Shown here piece after piece: positions 1 to 7,474 of a stretch of DNA of 58,965 nucleotides. Within the stretch, counting starts at the first letter, position 1, and the number at the start of each line of letters is the position of its first letter. The notes beneath the pieces were generated by a model. The model made no database searches and was not told the origin of the DNA. It saw only the letters and a list, made by a program, of their open reading frames with translations. Source of the DNA: a virus; the IMG/VR virus record IMGVR_UViG_3300044654_000030, positions 1 through 58,965 of that record; one strand, 5' to 3'. The position numbers were made by a program, and so were the translations under genes.

Positions 1-120
1 ACGTCTGAGTAATTATTTTACAACCCCGAGCCCCGGGCGGGGCCCCCCCCCGCCCCCCCGCTCCCGTCGTTCCGCCAGCCGTTCTTCCGCGAGGAGCTGG
101 ACGACCTGTACCGCGACCCC

Positions 121-2418
121 GTGGCCCACGACGTCGTCATCGCCGACGACGCGGGGCGCCCGCTGTTCACCCAGGAGGGCGTCCTCGCCCCGCGGGGCTG
201 GAGCCCCCGCGCCGTCCAGATCGCCGCCTCGAAATACCTGCACGGCGACCCCGCCCAGGGCCGCGACCCCACGGCCGGCGGCCGCGAGTCGTCGATCTAC
301 CACCTCCACGAGCGGGTCGCCAACTTCATCGCCCGCAAGGGGGAGGAGCTCGGCTACTTCCCCGACCCGTACGTCGCCGAGCGGTTCCGCCTGGAGCTCC
401 TGGGCCTGACCCTCGGCCAGTCCGCCGCGTTCAACTCCCCCGTCTGGTTCAACGTCGGCGTGGGCGACTACGGGATCGTCGGCGACAACCGGGCCTGGGC
501 CTGGGTCCCCGGCGGCGACCCGGAGGGCGGGGCCGTCTGCGAGGTGCGGGACACGTACCGCTACCCCCAGGGCTCGGCCTGCTTCATCCAGTCCGTGGAA
601 GACGACCTCGAAAGCATCATGGAGCTGGCCCGCAACGAGTGCATCATCTTCAAGCACGGCAGCGGCACGGGGACCGACTTCTCCAAGATCCGCTCCCGCA
701 AGGAGAAGCTGTCCAACGGCGGCACCCCCAGCGGGCCGGTGTCGTTCCTGAAGGTCTACGACCGCATCGCCGCCACCATCAAGTCGGGCGGGCGCACTCG
801 TCGGGCCGCGAAGATGCAGACCCTGGGCATCTGGCACCCCGACATCCTCGACTTCATCCGCGCCAAGGGGCGCGAGGAGCTGAAGGTCCAGGCCCTGATC
901 GAGGCCGGCTACCCCGCCGACTTCAACGGGGAGGCGTACGACACGGTCGCGTTCCAGAACGCGAACTTCTCGGTGCGGGTGCCCCGGAGGTTCTTCGACC
1001 ACCTGGACGCCGGCCGGCCCTGGCCCCTGGTCGCCGTGACGACCGGGGCGGTGATCGAGCGGGTCGATCCGGCCGAGCTCTGGCGGGCCGTCGCCCTGGA
1101 GACCTGGCGGTGCGGCGACCCGGGCGTCCAGTTCAACGACACGATCAACGACTGGCACACGACGCCCTTCGCCCGCGACGGCACCCCCACGCCGATCAAC
1201 TGCTCGAACCCGTGCAGCGAATACCTATCGATCGATGATTCCGCATGTAATCTGGCGTCCCTGAACCTGATGCGGTTCCTCACGCCCGACGGCCGGGGCT
1301 TCCGGCCGACGCGGCTGATGGCGGCGGTGCGGCTGCTGGTGGTCGCCCAGGACATTTTAGTGGACTCGTGCAGCTACCCGACCGAGGCGATCGCCCGCAA
1401 CGCGCACGCCTGCCGCCAGCTCGGGCTCGGGTTCTCGAACCTGGGGGCGCTGCTCCAGTCCTGGGGCGTCCCGTACGACAGCGACGCCGGCCGCGACCTG
1501 GCCTCGGCGCTGACGGCGTTGATCTGCGGACAGGCGTACCGCACCTCGGCGCGGCTGGCCCGGGCGCTGGGGCCGTTCGACGCCTGGTCCGTCAACCGCG
1601 AGGCGATGTCCCGCGTCATCGACAAGCACGCCGAGGAGCTCGACCGCCTGCTGAGGCGCCTGCCCGACGGGCCGGCCGTCCGGTCGCGGGCCGAGGCCGT
1701 CGCCCGCGACGTCGCCGGGTATGCCCTCTCCGCCTGGGACGAGGCCCAGGCCCTCGGCGACGACACCGGCTTCCGCAACGCGCAGGTCACGGCGATCGCC
1801 CCCACGGGGACGATCTCGTTCATGATGGACTGCGACACGACCGGGATCGAGCCCAACCTCGCCCTGGTCGCCGTCAAGCACCTGGCCGGCGGGGGGTCGA
1901 TCCCGGTCGTCAACCGCGTCGTCGCCCGGGCGCTGGAGGCGCTCGCGTATGACGAGCCGACGCGGGCGAAGGTCTGCGCCTACATCCTCCGCCACGGCAC
2001 CGCCGAGGGCTGCCCCGACCTGGACCCCGCCGACCTGCCGGTCTTCGACACCTCGTTCGCGCCGCCCGGCTTCAGCAGGACCCTCCGATGGGAGGCGCAC
2101 CTGCTGATGACCGCGGCGGTCCAGCCCTGGGTGACGGGAAGCATCTCGAAGACGGTCAACGTCCCGCACGAGTTCTCCGTCGATCAGGTCGCCGCCTGCT
2201 ATCGCCTGGCCCACGACCTGGGCCTGAAGTGCGTCGCGATCTACCGCGACGGCAGCAAGGGCTCGCAGCCCCTGGTCGCCGCCAACGGGGCGGCCCCCGC
2301 GCCGGCGGAGGGCGATCCGGAGTCCACCTGCCCCTCCTGCGGGCACGTCGGCACCCACCCGGCCGGCACCTGCCGGATCTGCCCGAACTGCGGCACCCCC
2401 GACGGCGGGTGCGCCTAA
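121..2418 (+). CDS. nrdJ: Adenosylcobalamin-dependent (class II) ribonucleoside-diphosphate reductase, N-terminus unresolved
   Basis: Cytoplasmic enzyme that reduces ribonucleotides to deoxyribonucleotides with B12 radical chemistry, feeding phage DNA synthesis. Seen: FNSPVWFNVG from residue 104; redox Cys154 in SACFIQSVEDD; the catalytic N-x-C-x-E triad at Asn363, Cys365 and Glu367; second redox Cys376 in SACNLASLNL; and a C-terminal Cys-rich tail (four CxxC-type cysteines, residues about 737-765) resembling the thioredoxin-coupled Zn tail of NrdJ. No intein. The listed start is a GTG without a well-spaced SD. In-frame, coding-like sequence extends upstream to about 61 with no ATG/GTG/TTG before the stop at 10-12, and homologues have more N-terminal residues. 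The true start is therefore lost at the window edge or damaged in the poly-C tract at 41-61. At 765 residues it is on the short side for the family. Confidence 0.93.
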   Translation: MAHDVVIADDAGRPLFTQEGVLAPRGWSPRAVQIAASKYLHGDPAQGRDPTAGGRESSIYHLHERVANFIARKGEELGYFPDPYVAERFRLELLGLTLGQSAAFNSPVWFNVGVGDYGIVGDNRAWAWVPGGDPEGGAVCEVRDTYRYPQGSACFIQSVEDDLESIMELARNECIIFKHGSGTGTDFSKIRSRKEKLSNGGTPSGPVSFLKVYDRIAATIKSGGRTRRAAKMQTLGIWHPDILDFIRAKGREELKVQALIEAGYPADFNGEAYDTVAFQNANFSVRVPRRFFDHLDAGRPWPLVAVTTGAVIERVDPAELWRAVALETWRCGDPGVQFNDTINDWHTTPFARDGTPTPINCSNPCSEYLSIDDSACNLASLNLMRFLTPDGRGFRPTRLMAAVRLLVVAQDILVDSCSYPTEAIARNAHACRQLGLGFSNLGALLQSWGVPYDSDAGRDLASALTALICGQAYRTSARLARALGPFDAWSVNREAMSRVIDKHAEELDRLLRRLPDGPAVRSRAEAVARDVAGYALSAWDEAQALGDDTGFRNAQVTAIAPTGTISFMMDCDTTGIEPNLALVAVKHLAGGGSIPVVNRVVARALEALAYDEPTRAKVCAYILRHGTAEGCPDLDPADLPVFDTSFAPPGFSRTLRWEAHLLMTAAVQPWVTGSISKTVNVPHEFSVDQVAACYRLAHDLGLKCVAIYRDGSKGSQPLVAANGAAPAPAEGDPESTCPSCGHVGTHPAGTCRICPNCGTPDGGCA

Positions 2419-2430
2419 CCCGGCCCCTCC

Positions 2431-2443
2431 CGCGAATTTCGCG
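2431..2443. repeat. Short perfect inverted repeat after nrdJ
   Basis: CGCGAATTTCGCG lies 13 bases past the nrdJ stop and 9 bases before a good -35 box. It could be a weak termination hairpin or an operator for the downstream promoter. No T-tract follows, so a terminator role is uncertain. Confidence 0.4.
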
Positions 2444-2451
2444 AACTCCCC

Positions 2452-2479
2452 TTGAAATCTCCGACGACCGCCGTATCCT
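2452..2479 (+). promoter_or_regulatory. Sigma70-type promoter, TTGAAA-16-TATCCT
   Basis: The -35 TTGAAA (2452-2457) and -10 TATCCT (2474-2479) are separated by 16 bp. The same TATCCT box occurs in the promoter at 31347. The start would be near 2486, giving a leader of about 115 nt with two hairpins before the Zn-ribbon genes. Confidence 0.6.
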
Positions 2480-2485
2480 GGTTGG

Positions 2486-2602
2486 TACGCCTTCTTAGGT
2501 AGGATAGCCGCCAGGATTGGCGGCTGCTGGCCGCGTCCCGTGGTCGGCGGACCGCGGGGACGTGCTCATCGTCGCTGATCGGATGGCCCCAGGAGTGGCA
2601 CC
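2486..2602 (+). other. Structured 5' leader of the Zn-ribbon gene pair
   Basis: Between the promoter and the ATG at 2603 there is a stem AGCCGCC/GGCGGCT around a 6-nt loop (about 2506-2525). A second, longer stem follows, made from CGTCCC-G-TGGTC and GGACC-GC-GGGACG (about 2535-2562). The stems leave the AGGAG ribosome-binding region near the ATG single-stranded. It may be a regulatory leader; I do not recognise a known riboswitch class. Confidence 0.35.
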
Positions 2603-2857
2603 ATGCCCGAGCACCCCTGGGTCCGGGTGGACCTCGCGCGTCGCAGCGTCGAGTGTCGTCGCTGCCGGACCGTGCTCCCCACCCCATCGACCCGGGACCC
2701 CGCGGACCTCCTTCGTTTCCTCAGGGCGTTCACCTATGTCCACCGATTCTGCCAACCCCGGCCTCCCCTGGATCGACGTCGAGGGGGACGACCTCGTCTG
2801 CCGGGCCTGCGGGACGCGGGCCGCCGTGCCGCGCGGCCTGGGGGCCGACCAACTTGA
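2603..2857 (+). CDS. Small Cys-rich protein, first of an overlapping paralogous pair
   Basis: 84 residues, function unknown. Residues 1-50 contain PWVRVD, a CRRC pair (Cys18/Cys21) and a distal HRFC, a layout suggesting one Zn site. The next gene shares this pattern: PW[VI]xV, CRxCxT, then an acidic helix and HxHRF. The C-terminal 35 residues overlap the start of the next gene in another frame, are very Arg/Pro-rich and have no counterpart, so the functional part is probably the first 50 residues. Start ATG is preceded by AGGAG at about 8 nt spacing. Confidence 0.55.
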   Translation: MPEHPWVRVDLARRSVECRRCRTVLPTPSTRDPADLLRFLRAFTYVHRFCQPRPPLDRRRGGRPRLPGLRDAGRRAARPGGRPT

Positions 2858-2996
2858 GGCGCTGATCCGCAAGCACGTCGCGGACCACACCCACCCCGAG
2901 CGGTTCGACCTGCCCGGGGGCCCGAGTCAGCCCGGGGGCGGTCCTCGGGCCGGGGGCGAGCCGCCCGCCCCGACACCGACCGGCGGCGACCCGTGA
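2736..2996 (+). CDS. Small Cys-rich protein, second of an overlapping paralogous pair
   Basis: 86 residues, function unknown. It begins inside the previous gene in a different frame. An N-terminal CRACG pair is followed by a helix and HVADHTHPERF, which fits one Zn site (CxxC plus His). The last 30 residues are Gly/Pro-rich linker. It resembles residues 1-50 of its upstream neighbour, so a local duplication is likely. The start at 2736 was chosen because it aligns with the paralogue; an in-frame extension to 2517 would run through the leader and is unlikely. Confidence 0.6.
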   Translation: MSTDSANPGLPWIDVEGDDLVCRACGTRAAVPRGLGADQLEALIRKHVADHTHPERFDLPGGPSQPGGGPRAGGEPPAPTPTGGDP

Positions 2997-3193
2997 GGAG
3001 GGAGCCTATGGCCCATCGGGCAGGACCGTAGAGGGGTCCGCCCCACTCTTGACGCATAGCCCACGGCCCGGCCCGCCCCACCCTGACGGGGTGCCTTTCC
3101 CGAAACCCCGCCCGGGACGACCTCACCGGCGGGCCGGGCCCGACCATCGGCCCCGGATGGACCCCGACCGCACCCCCCCCAGGACCAACCTCC

Positions 3194-3940
3194 ATGATCG
3201 ACACCGACGCTGCGCCCGCCGCCGTCCGCGCCGCCCGCCGGCTCAAGGAGCACACCGTCTCGGCCGGCCGTCCCTTCCTCCCCCCCGTGATCGCCACGGA
3301 GCATGCCGGGCGGCTCGCCTGGCTGGCGATCGCCCCCGAGGCGGACATCGAAGCCGCCCTCGTCGCCGCGGAGATCGCCTGGACCAGCGGCACCTGGGAC
3401 GCCCTGTCCTTCGCGATGGACACCTGCTTCGTCCTGGGCGCCATCGGCGAGTCGCCCGAGGCGATCCGCCGCCGCTACCCGCCCGGGGCCATCCAGGACG
3501 CCTGGGAGCGGGGCGGGCCGGCCGCCCGGGAGGTCGGCCACGCCCTGATCGTCCACCACCAGGCCAGGGCCGGCGCCCGGCACATCGCCCTGCTCCCCTA
3601 CCGCCCCGGCACGCCCGGCCGGGCCTTCGCTTGGCTCGACGAGGGCGCCATCGCCGCCCGCCTCGGCCGCGGCGTCCGCCGCCCGGAGGCCGGCGGGCCG
3701 ATCCTCGACCGCCTCCGCCGGGTCGTCCGCCGGCCTCCCGAGATGGAGGCCGAGGACGTCCGCGCGGTCTGCCGGGAGCAGGGGATCGGCCCCCGGCTGG
3801 CCCGCGCCATCGCCCGCGACGTCGCCGACCAGGTCCTCCGCGGCTACGGCTACGCGGTCCTGGGCGAGCGGGTGCTCCGCGCCTGGTTGGACGGGGAACA
3901 TCTCACGGAGCGGGAAGTTCAAGAAGTCCTGGGGCTCTGA
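3194..3940 (+). CDS. Hypothetical protein, 248 aa
   Basis: I do not recognise this gene. It is mainly alpha-helical and hydrophilic: an Ala-rich N-terminal helix, a central region with WTSGTWDALSFAMDTCF and a HALIVHHQARAGARH stretch, and a C-terminal part rich in Arg/Glu helices ending in REVQEVLGL. No signal peptide or membrane span. Codon use matches neighbouring phage genes. It is preceded by about 200 bp of non-coding DNA (2997-3193) with a weak CACCC/GGGTG hairpin near 3081 and no convincing promoter. Confidence 0.7.
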   Translation: MIDTDAAPAAVRAARRLKEHTVSAGRPFLPPVIATEHAGRLAWLAIAPEADIEAALVAAEIAWTSGTWDALSFAMDTCFVLGAIGESPEAIRRRYPPGAIQDAWERGGPAAREVGHALIVHHQARAGARHIALLPYRPGTPGRAFAWLDEGAIAARLGRGVRRPEAGGPILDRLRRVVRRPPEMEAEDVRAVCREQGIGPRLARAIARDVADQVLRGYGYAVLGERVLRAWLDGEHLTEREVQEVLGL

Positions 3941-3997
3941 CCGACATGGGAAAGCATCGGGCGCGCGGCGCGCCCCGTATCCCCCGAGGACCCCACG

Positions 3998-4543
3998 ATG
4001 TTCCCCTGGATGCTCTGCTGCGCCCTGGCGGTCGGGACCGAGGACAGCGTCCCCCCGCCGCCGCCGGCCCCCGCCCGCGGCTACGAGACGATCCCCCAGG
4101 CCCAGGCCGTGGGCCAGCTCCCGGTCGCGATCCCGGCCCCGGCGCCGGCGGCCCCGGCGCCGACCCCGCAGGTCATCGTCGTGGCCCTGCCGGCGGCGGC
4201 CGTGGCCCCCAGCCCCCAGGCCCCGATCACGGCATCGCCCCAGGTCGCGCCCGTCGCCATGCCGACTCAGGCGATCCAGACCACTACCGTCGTCCGCGCC
4301 CCGGGCCCGTTCCGGGCGTGCTTGGGTCGGATCGGCCAGAAGCTGATCGCCTGCGCCCAGCCGCGGACGACCACCACCCAGACCGTCGTGACCACCACCC
4401 CGGTCCAGATGCCGCTGCCGGTCGCCGCCCCGTGCGCCCCGGCCGCCAAGGCGCCCCCGGTGCCGGCGGTCGCCCCGGTCGCCCTGCCGGCGAAGGCCGC
4501 GCCGACCTGGACCTACCCCAACTTCGGATACGCACCACGATGA
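3998..4543 (+). CDS. Pro/Ala-rich protein with hydrophobic N-terminus, possibly exported
   Basis: 181 residues. It starts with a short hydrophobic segment containing two Cys (MFPWMLCCALAVG) that could be a minimal signal or lipoprotein-like leader. An almost purely Ala/Pro/Val low-complexity region follows, interrupted by one Cys-containing island (FRACLGRIGQKLIACAQPR) and Thr-rich stretches. This resembles the surface or cell-envelope low-complexity proteins common in planctomycetes. Function unknown. It overlaps the next gene through an ATGA junction, so the two are co-translated. Confidence 0.6.
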   Translation: MFPWMLCCALAVGTEDSVPPPPPAPARGYETIPQAQAVGQLPVAIPAPAPAAPAPTPQVIVVALPAAAVAPSPQAPITASPQVAPVAMPTQAIQTTTVVRAPGPFRACLGRIGQKLIACAQPRTTTTQTVVTTTPVQMPLPVAAPCAPAAKAPPVPAVAPVALPAKAAPTWTYPNFGYAPR

Positions 4544-4797
4544 CCGAGTCGCCCGTCTTCGCCCTCGACCATCTCCCCGAGCCCATGCGATCCCAGGTCC
4601 GGAGGCGGGCCGACGCCCTGGCCGACTCCTTCAACACCAGCCGCCGCGCGATCGTCCGGTTCGACCCGGACGTCACCGACCTGCGGCTCTTCCAGGCGTT
4701 CGCGCTCCAGCAGCTCGCGATCTGCTTCGTCCTGATCGCGGAGCTGACCGCCACGATCGAGACGCTCGCCCGCGATGCGGCGCCGGACGGCCCTTGA
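4540..4797 (+). CDS. Small helical protein, 85 aa
   Basis: Starts within the stop of the preceding gene (ATGA at 4540-4543). The N-terminal half is charged and the C-terminal half is an amphipathic to hydrophobic helix (FALQQLAICFVLIAELTATIETLA), long enough to span a membrane or form a coiled-coil dimer. No recognised family. The GAGGAGG that serves the next gene overlaps its stop codon. Confidence 0.6.
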   Translation: MTESPVFALDHLPEPMRSQVRRRADALADSFNTSRRAIVRFDPDVTDLRLFQAFALQQLAICFVLIAELTATIETLARDAAPDGP

Positions 4798-4807
4798 GGA
4801 GGCCCCC

Positions 4808-5140
4808 ATGAGGATCACCATCCTGGACCACCACCAGTTCGTCGTGGTCGGCCAGCTCCTGGCCGGGGAGCAGCCCGGCCCCCGGCTCCAGCGGCGGCTC
4901 GCCGAGGCCGGCATCCCGATCCGGGGCTACTGGAGCTTCCGCCGGAAGCTCCAGATGTTGGAGCTGGCCGGCCTGGTCGTCAGCCGCCGCGAGGAGGCCA
5001 CGACCGAGGGCCACTGCGCCAGCACCGGGGCCCCGCGGGCCGTCGCCACCCGGTGGCGGGTCTACACCCTGACCGACGCGGGCCGGCTGGCCTGGGCGCG
5101 GACCCGCGACTTCTACCGCCTGCACGGGGAGCCCGCCTGA
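4808..5140 (+). CDS. Winged-helix-like DNA-binding protein
   Basis: 110 residues from the ATG at 4808, chosen because GAGGAGG sits just upstream (in-frame extension to 4775 lacks one). A helical N-terminus is followed by SFRRKLQMLELAGLVVSRR (helix leading into a strand) and then a RWRVYTLTDAGRLAW strand-turn-helix. This order of recognition helix, beta-wing and terminal helix is typical of PadR/MarR-like winged-helix regulators. Family membership is inferred from pattern only. It is the last gene before a hairpin terminator and may regulate the nearby integration module. Confidence 0.55.
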   Translation: MRITILDHHQFVVVGQLLAGEQPGPRLQRRLAEAGIPIRGYWSFRRKLQMLELAGLVVSRREEATTEGHCASTGAPRAVATRWRVYTLTDAGRLAWARTRDFYRLHGEPA

Positions 5141-5180
5141 AGAGGGCCGGGCCGTCTGGGAGGCGCACCGGGATCTCGAC

Positions 5181-5210
5181 TTGACGGAGGGGCCCGCCTG
5201 AAGGTACGCT
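5181..5210 (+). promoter_or_regulatory. Orphan promoter, TTGACG-18-TACGCT
   Basis: The -35 TTGACG (5181-5186) and -10 TACGCT (5205-5210) precede no gene on this strand. A start near 5217 would give a transcript of about 60 nt ending at the hairpin at 5236-5274, a possible small RNA. Confidence 0.4.
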
Positions 5211-5216
5211 GGTCCC

Positions 5217-5281
5217 CGTCTTGGGGAGACGCGAAACCGCCGGAAGGGGTGGCCCCCGCCACCTCCCCGGCGGTCTTCGTT
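5217..5281 (+). ncRNA. Candidate small RNA between convergent operons
   Basis: The interval between the orphan promoter and the terminator contains a small stem TCCCC/GGGGA (about 5214-5228) and a long GC stem ending in CTTCGTT. It is too short for a gene. It could also simply be terminator structure for the rightward operon. Confidence 0.3.
5236..5281. terminator. Hairpin terminator between convergent genes
   Basis: ACCGCCGG (5236-5243) pairs with CCGGCGGT (5267-5274), with additional pairing of GGGGTGG and CCACCTCC inside. CTTCGTT follows on the plus strand and GGTTTCG on the minus strand. It separates the rightward operon ending at 5140 from the leftward integrase ending at 5286. Confidence 0.6.
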
Positions 5282-5285
5282 GCGC

Positions 5286-6956
5286 TCAGAAGACGAGCCA
5301 GGCGCGCTCGCAGTTGGTTCGAGTGGTTGAACATCCCGTTGATGGAACTGCGAGCGCGCCGTCGTCCCCCAAGCCCAAGTCCAGACACAAGTTCAGGTGA
5401 TGGCCGTCCCCCAGGAACCGGGCGTCGAGCCAGTCCAGGATGTGCCGTCGCTGGTCCCACGTCTGGGCAGCCTGGTTCTCCAGCCCGGCACGGACCTGCG
5501 CGGCGTGCCGGGCCAGGGCCTCCGCCTTCGCGTCGATCGCGTCGTAGCCGGCCAGCAGCCCCTGGAGCTGCGCGATGCGGGCCGCGTGGCCGTCGCGCTC
5601 GCGATTCGCCTGGGCGACCTCGCGGAGGATCATGTCGCGCAGCTCGGGGTCGTCCTGCCTGCCGAAGCTCTCCATCATGTTCTGCGCCCGGCGCTCCGCG
5701 TCCTGCTTCGCCCGCTCGGCCGCGGCCAGGCTCTCGCGATGCAGGGCCTCGCCGGGCTTGTCCCGCGTCATCCGGGCGATCTCCTGCTCGATCAGCCCCG
5801 CGGTGGTGAGCACCCGGACGACCTCGGCCCAGGCGACGTCGCGGATCTCGTCGTCGTAGACGGCCCGGACGGGGCAGGCGGGCGTGCCCGGGGTGCGGAG
5901 GTGTCGGTTGCAGCGATAGCAGGGCCGGTACGCGGGCCCGTCGCCGGCGCGACGATCGCGCGTGTAGGAGACCCACATCGGGCCGCGGCAGGCCATGCAG
6001 TAGATCCGCCCCCGCAGGAAGGTGGAGGCGCGGGCGGCGCGGCCGGCGGCGTGCCCGATGCGGGCGTGATGGCGGGCGGACATCGCGGCGACGGCCCGGT
6101 CCCAGGTCGCGGCGTCCACCAGGGCCTCGGTCTTGGCGTCGTGGGCGACGGTCCAGCGCTCCCGGGGCAGCTTGCGGTACTTCTTCCGACCGATCGTCTC
6201 GTACCGGAGGTGGGTGCTGACGCCCTTGTAGACCTCGTCCCGGACGAGGGCGTGGATGATGCCCGTGGTCCAGCGGGCCCGGCGCGACCGCGGCGGCAGG
6301 CCGCGCCGGGCGCCCGGGGTCGGGACCTGGTGCCGGTTCAGCTCATCGGCGATCTCCGTCAGGGTCCAGCCCTGGTTGGCGAGCCAGTCGTAGATCCGGC
6401 GGACCCAGGGGGCGATCCGGGGGTCCGCGACGCGGGTCCGGGTCTTCTTGTCCCAGGTCAGGCCGTACCGCCCGCCGCCTTCGCCGACGAGCTGCCCGGC
6501 GTCGCGGATCTCCTTCTTGACGCGCATCGTCCGTTCCTGGATCAGCTCCCACTCGACCTCATGGGCCCACCCCCGGATGGCGAGCATCACCTTGCCGGTC
6601 GAGTTGTCCTCGATCGGGACCAGGACGCAATGGACCCGGCAACCCCGGCGGCGGAACTCCTCGACGAGGACCTGGAGATCGGTCATGTCGCGCGCCAAGC
6701 GTTCGGTGTTGTGGACGATCACGCCGCCGATGGCCCCGACGCGGGCCAGCTCGCGGATACGCCCCAGCCCGGGGCGGATGTCGGCGGTCTTCATGCCGGA
6801 GAAGCGCTCGAAGACGACGAGATCGGGCGGGATCTCCAGGCCGCGGGCGTCGGCGAACTGGCGGATCGACGCGAGCTGGGTGTGCAGGGAATCGTCGGCG
6901 TCGCCGTGCTCATCCGAGACGCGGCAATAGGCGGCAAAGGGCTTGGTCTGGCTCAT
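5286..6956 (-). CDS. int: Large serine recombinase (phage integrase)
   Basis: 556 residues; catalyses site-specific integration and excision of the phage genome. The N-terminal resolvase domain carries catalytic Ser14 in AAYCRVSDE and an active-site Arg region around HNTERLARD. A recombinase domain follows (residues about 160-310, including RRIYDWLANQGWTLTEIADELN), then a Cys4 Zn ribbon (IYCMAC ... CYRC ... CP, about residues 317-360), then a long coiled-coil of about 110 residues, as in other large serine integrases. The start has a strong GGAGGAGG and its own promoter. The last 25 codons coincide with a 60-bp imperfect palindrome that resembles an attachment site. Confidence 0.95.
   Translation of the reverse strand: MSQTKPFAAYCRVSDEHGDADDSLHTQLASIRQFADARGLEIPPDLVVFERFSGMKTADIRPGLGRIRELARVGAIGGVIVHNTERLARDMTDLQVLVEEFRRRGCRVHCVLVPIEDNSTGKVMLAIRGWAHEVEWELIQERTMRVKKEIRDAGQLVGEGGGRYGLTWDKKTRTRVADPRIAPWVRRIYDWLANQGWTLTEIADELNRHQVPTPGARRGLPPRSRRARWTTGIIHALVRDEVYKGVSTHLRYETIGRKKYRKLPRERWTVAHDAKTEALVDAATWDRAVAAMSARHHARIGHAAGRAARASTFLRGRIYCMACRGPMWVSYTRDRRAGDGPAYRPCYRCNRHLRTPGTPACPVRAVYDDEIRDVAWAEVVRVLTTAGLIEQEIARMTRDKPGEALHRESLAAAERAKQDAERRAQNMMESFGRQDDPELRDMILREVAQANRERDGHAARIAQLQGLLAGYDAIDAKAEALARHAAQVRAGLENQAAQTWDQRRHILDWLDARFLGDGHHLNLCLDLGLGDDGALAVPSTGCSTTRTNCERAWLVF
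5301..5360. repeat. 60-bp palindrome, candidate attP, inside the 3' end of the integrase gene
   Basis: A perfect 15-bp inverted repeat, GGCGCGCTCGCAGTT at 5301-5315 and its complement at 5346-5360, is separated by 30 bp. Extended pairing gives about 22 of 30 positions per half. Length, symmetry and position beside a large serine integrase match the layout of attP sites. No T-tract follows on either strand, arguing against a terminator. Confidence 0.5.
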
Positions 6957-6992
6957 GGGCTCCTCCTCCGGGTGTCGGGCGACGAACGGATC

Positions 6993-7022
6993 ATTTTAGC
7001 ACGAATCGGACCGCCCCGTCAA
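6993..7022 (-). promoter_or_regulatory. Integrase promoter, TTGACG-18-TAAAAT
   Basis: On the minus strand, -35 TTGACG (7022-7017) and -10 TAAAAT (6998-6993) are 18 bp apart. The start would be about 30 nt before the integrase ATG. The promoter overlaps the stop codon of the upstream small gene, so the integrase can be expressed separately from the HTH genes. Confidence 0.7.
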
Positions 7023-7184
7023 GGGGGCCCGATCGATCCACCGGAGGATCGCCTGCATGGCGCGGTCGCGGGCGGCGATCCGGGCCGGCGTCAGGGGCGT
7101 GCGGATGATCGTCGTGGTGATCCTGACGGCGTCGGGGGACTTGAAAGGTTGGCGGGGGTTGCGTGGTTTGCGTGGGCTGGGCAT
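6996..7184 (-). CDS. Small basic protein upstream of the integrase
   Basis: 62 residues, very basic N-terminus (MPSPRKPRNPRQPFK) followed by two predicted strands or helices (AVRITTTIIRTPLTPARIAARDRAMQAILRWIDRAPL). Function unknown; a DNA-binding accessory or recombination directionality factor is possible from position and charge alone. It starts 3 nt after the stop of the HTH gene and its 3' end contains the integrase promoter. Confidence 0.55.
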   Translation of the reverse strand: MPSPRKPRNPRQPFKSPDAVRITTTIIRTPLTPARIAARDRAMQAILRWIDRAPLTGRSDSC

Positions 7185-7186
7185 CG

Positions 7187-7474
7187 TCACGCCCTCCGCT
7201 CGGTGGCCGCGAGGAGCTCCAGGAGGGCGGCCCCGCGGACCCGGAGGGCCTGCCGCTTGCCCGGCGACGCGATGTCGATCGCGGGGAGGACGCCGCGCTT
7301 CCAGAGGTTGCGGATGTGGTCCGGGCTGCATTGCAACAGCCGGGCGGCCTCCTGGCGATCGAACAGGGCGTCGGGGTCGATCGTCGGGGGTTTGGCACCC
7401 AGGACGGCGGCCTCCAGGGCGTCCAGGCGGGCCACCAGGCGGGCCTCCAGGGCGGCACAGTCGGGGCAGGTCAT
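7187..7474 (-). CDS. Excisionase/MerR-type HTH protein, second of a tandem pair
   Basis: 95 residues. It begins MTCPDCAALE with a CxxC, then a short coiled-coil, then a helix-turn-helix of the excisionase (HTH_17) type: FDRQEAARLLQCSPDHIRNLWKRGVLPAIDI, ending in a basic wing. It overlaps its upstream paralogue by ATGA. Position just before a serine integrase suggests a recombination directionality factor or integrase regulator; that role is inferred. Confidence 0.75.
   Translation of the reverse strand: MTCPDCAALEARLVARLDALEAAVLGAKPPTIDPDALFDRQEAARLLQCSPDHIRNLWKRGVLPAIDIASPGKRQALRVRGAALLELLAATERRA

Noticed and set aside
13-1158. Long open frame on the minus strand opposite nrdJ
   Set aside because: Antisense shadow caused by GC-rich codons; composition (Gly/Val/Arg/Asp) lacks folding features and the plus frame is a clear NrdJ.
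3051-3080. TTGACG at 3054 as a promoter of the 248-aa gene
   Set aside because: No plausible -10 box within the right distance; the following sequence is solid G/C.
5316-5340. GGTTCGAG... resembling the T-arm of a tRNA
   Set aside because: No acceptor, D-arm or anticodon arm can be built around it; it is part of the integrase-end palindrome.
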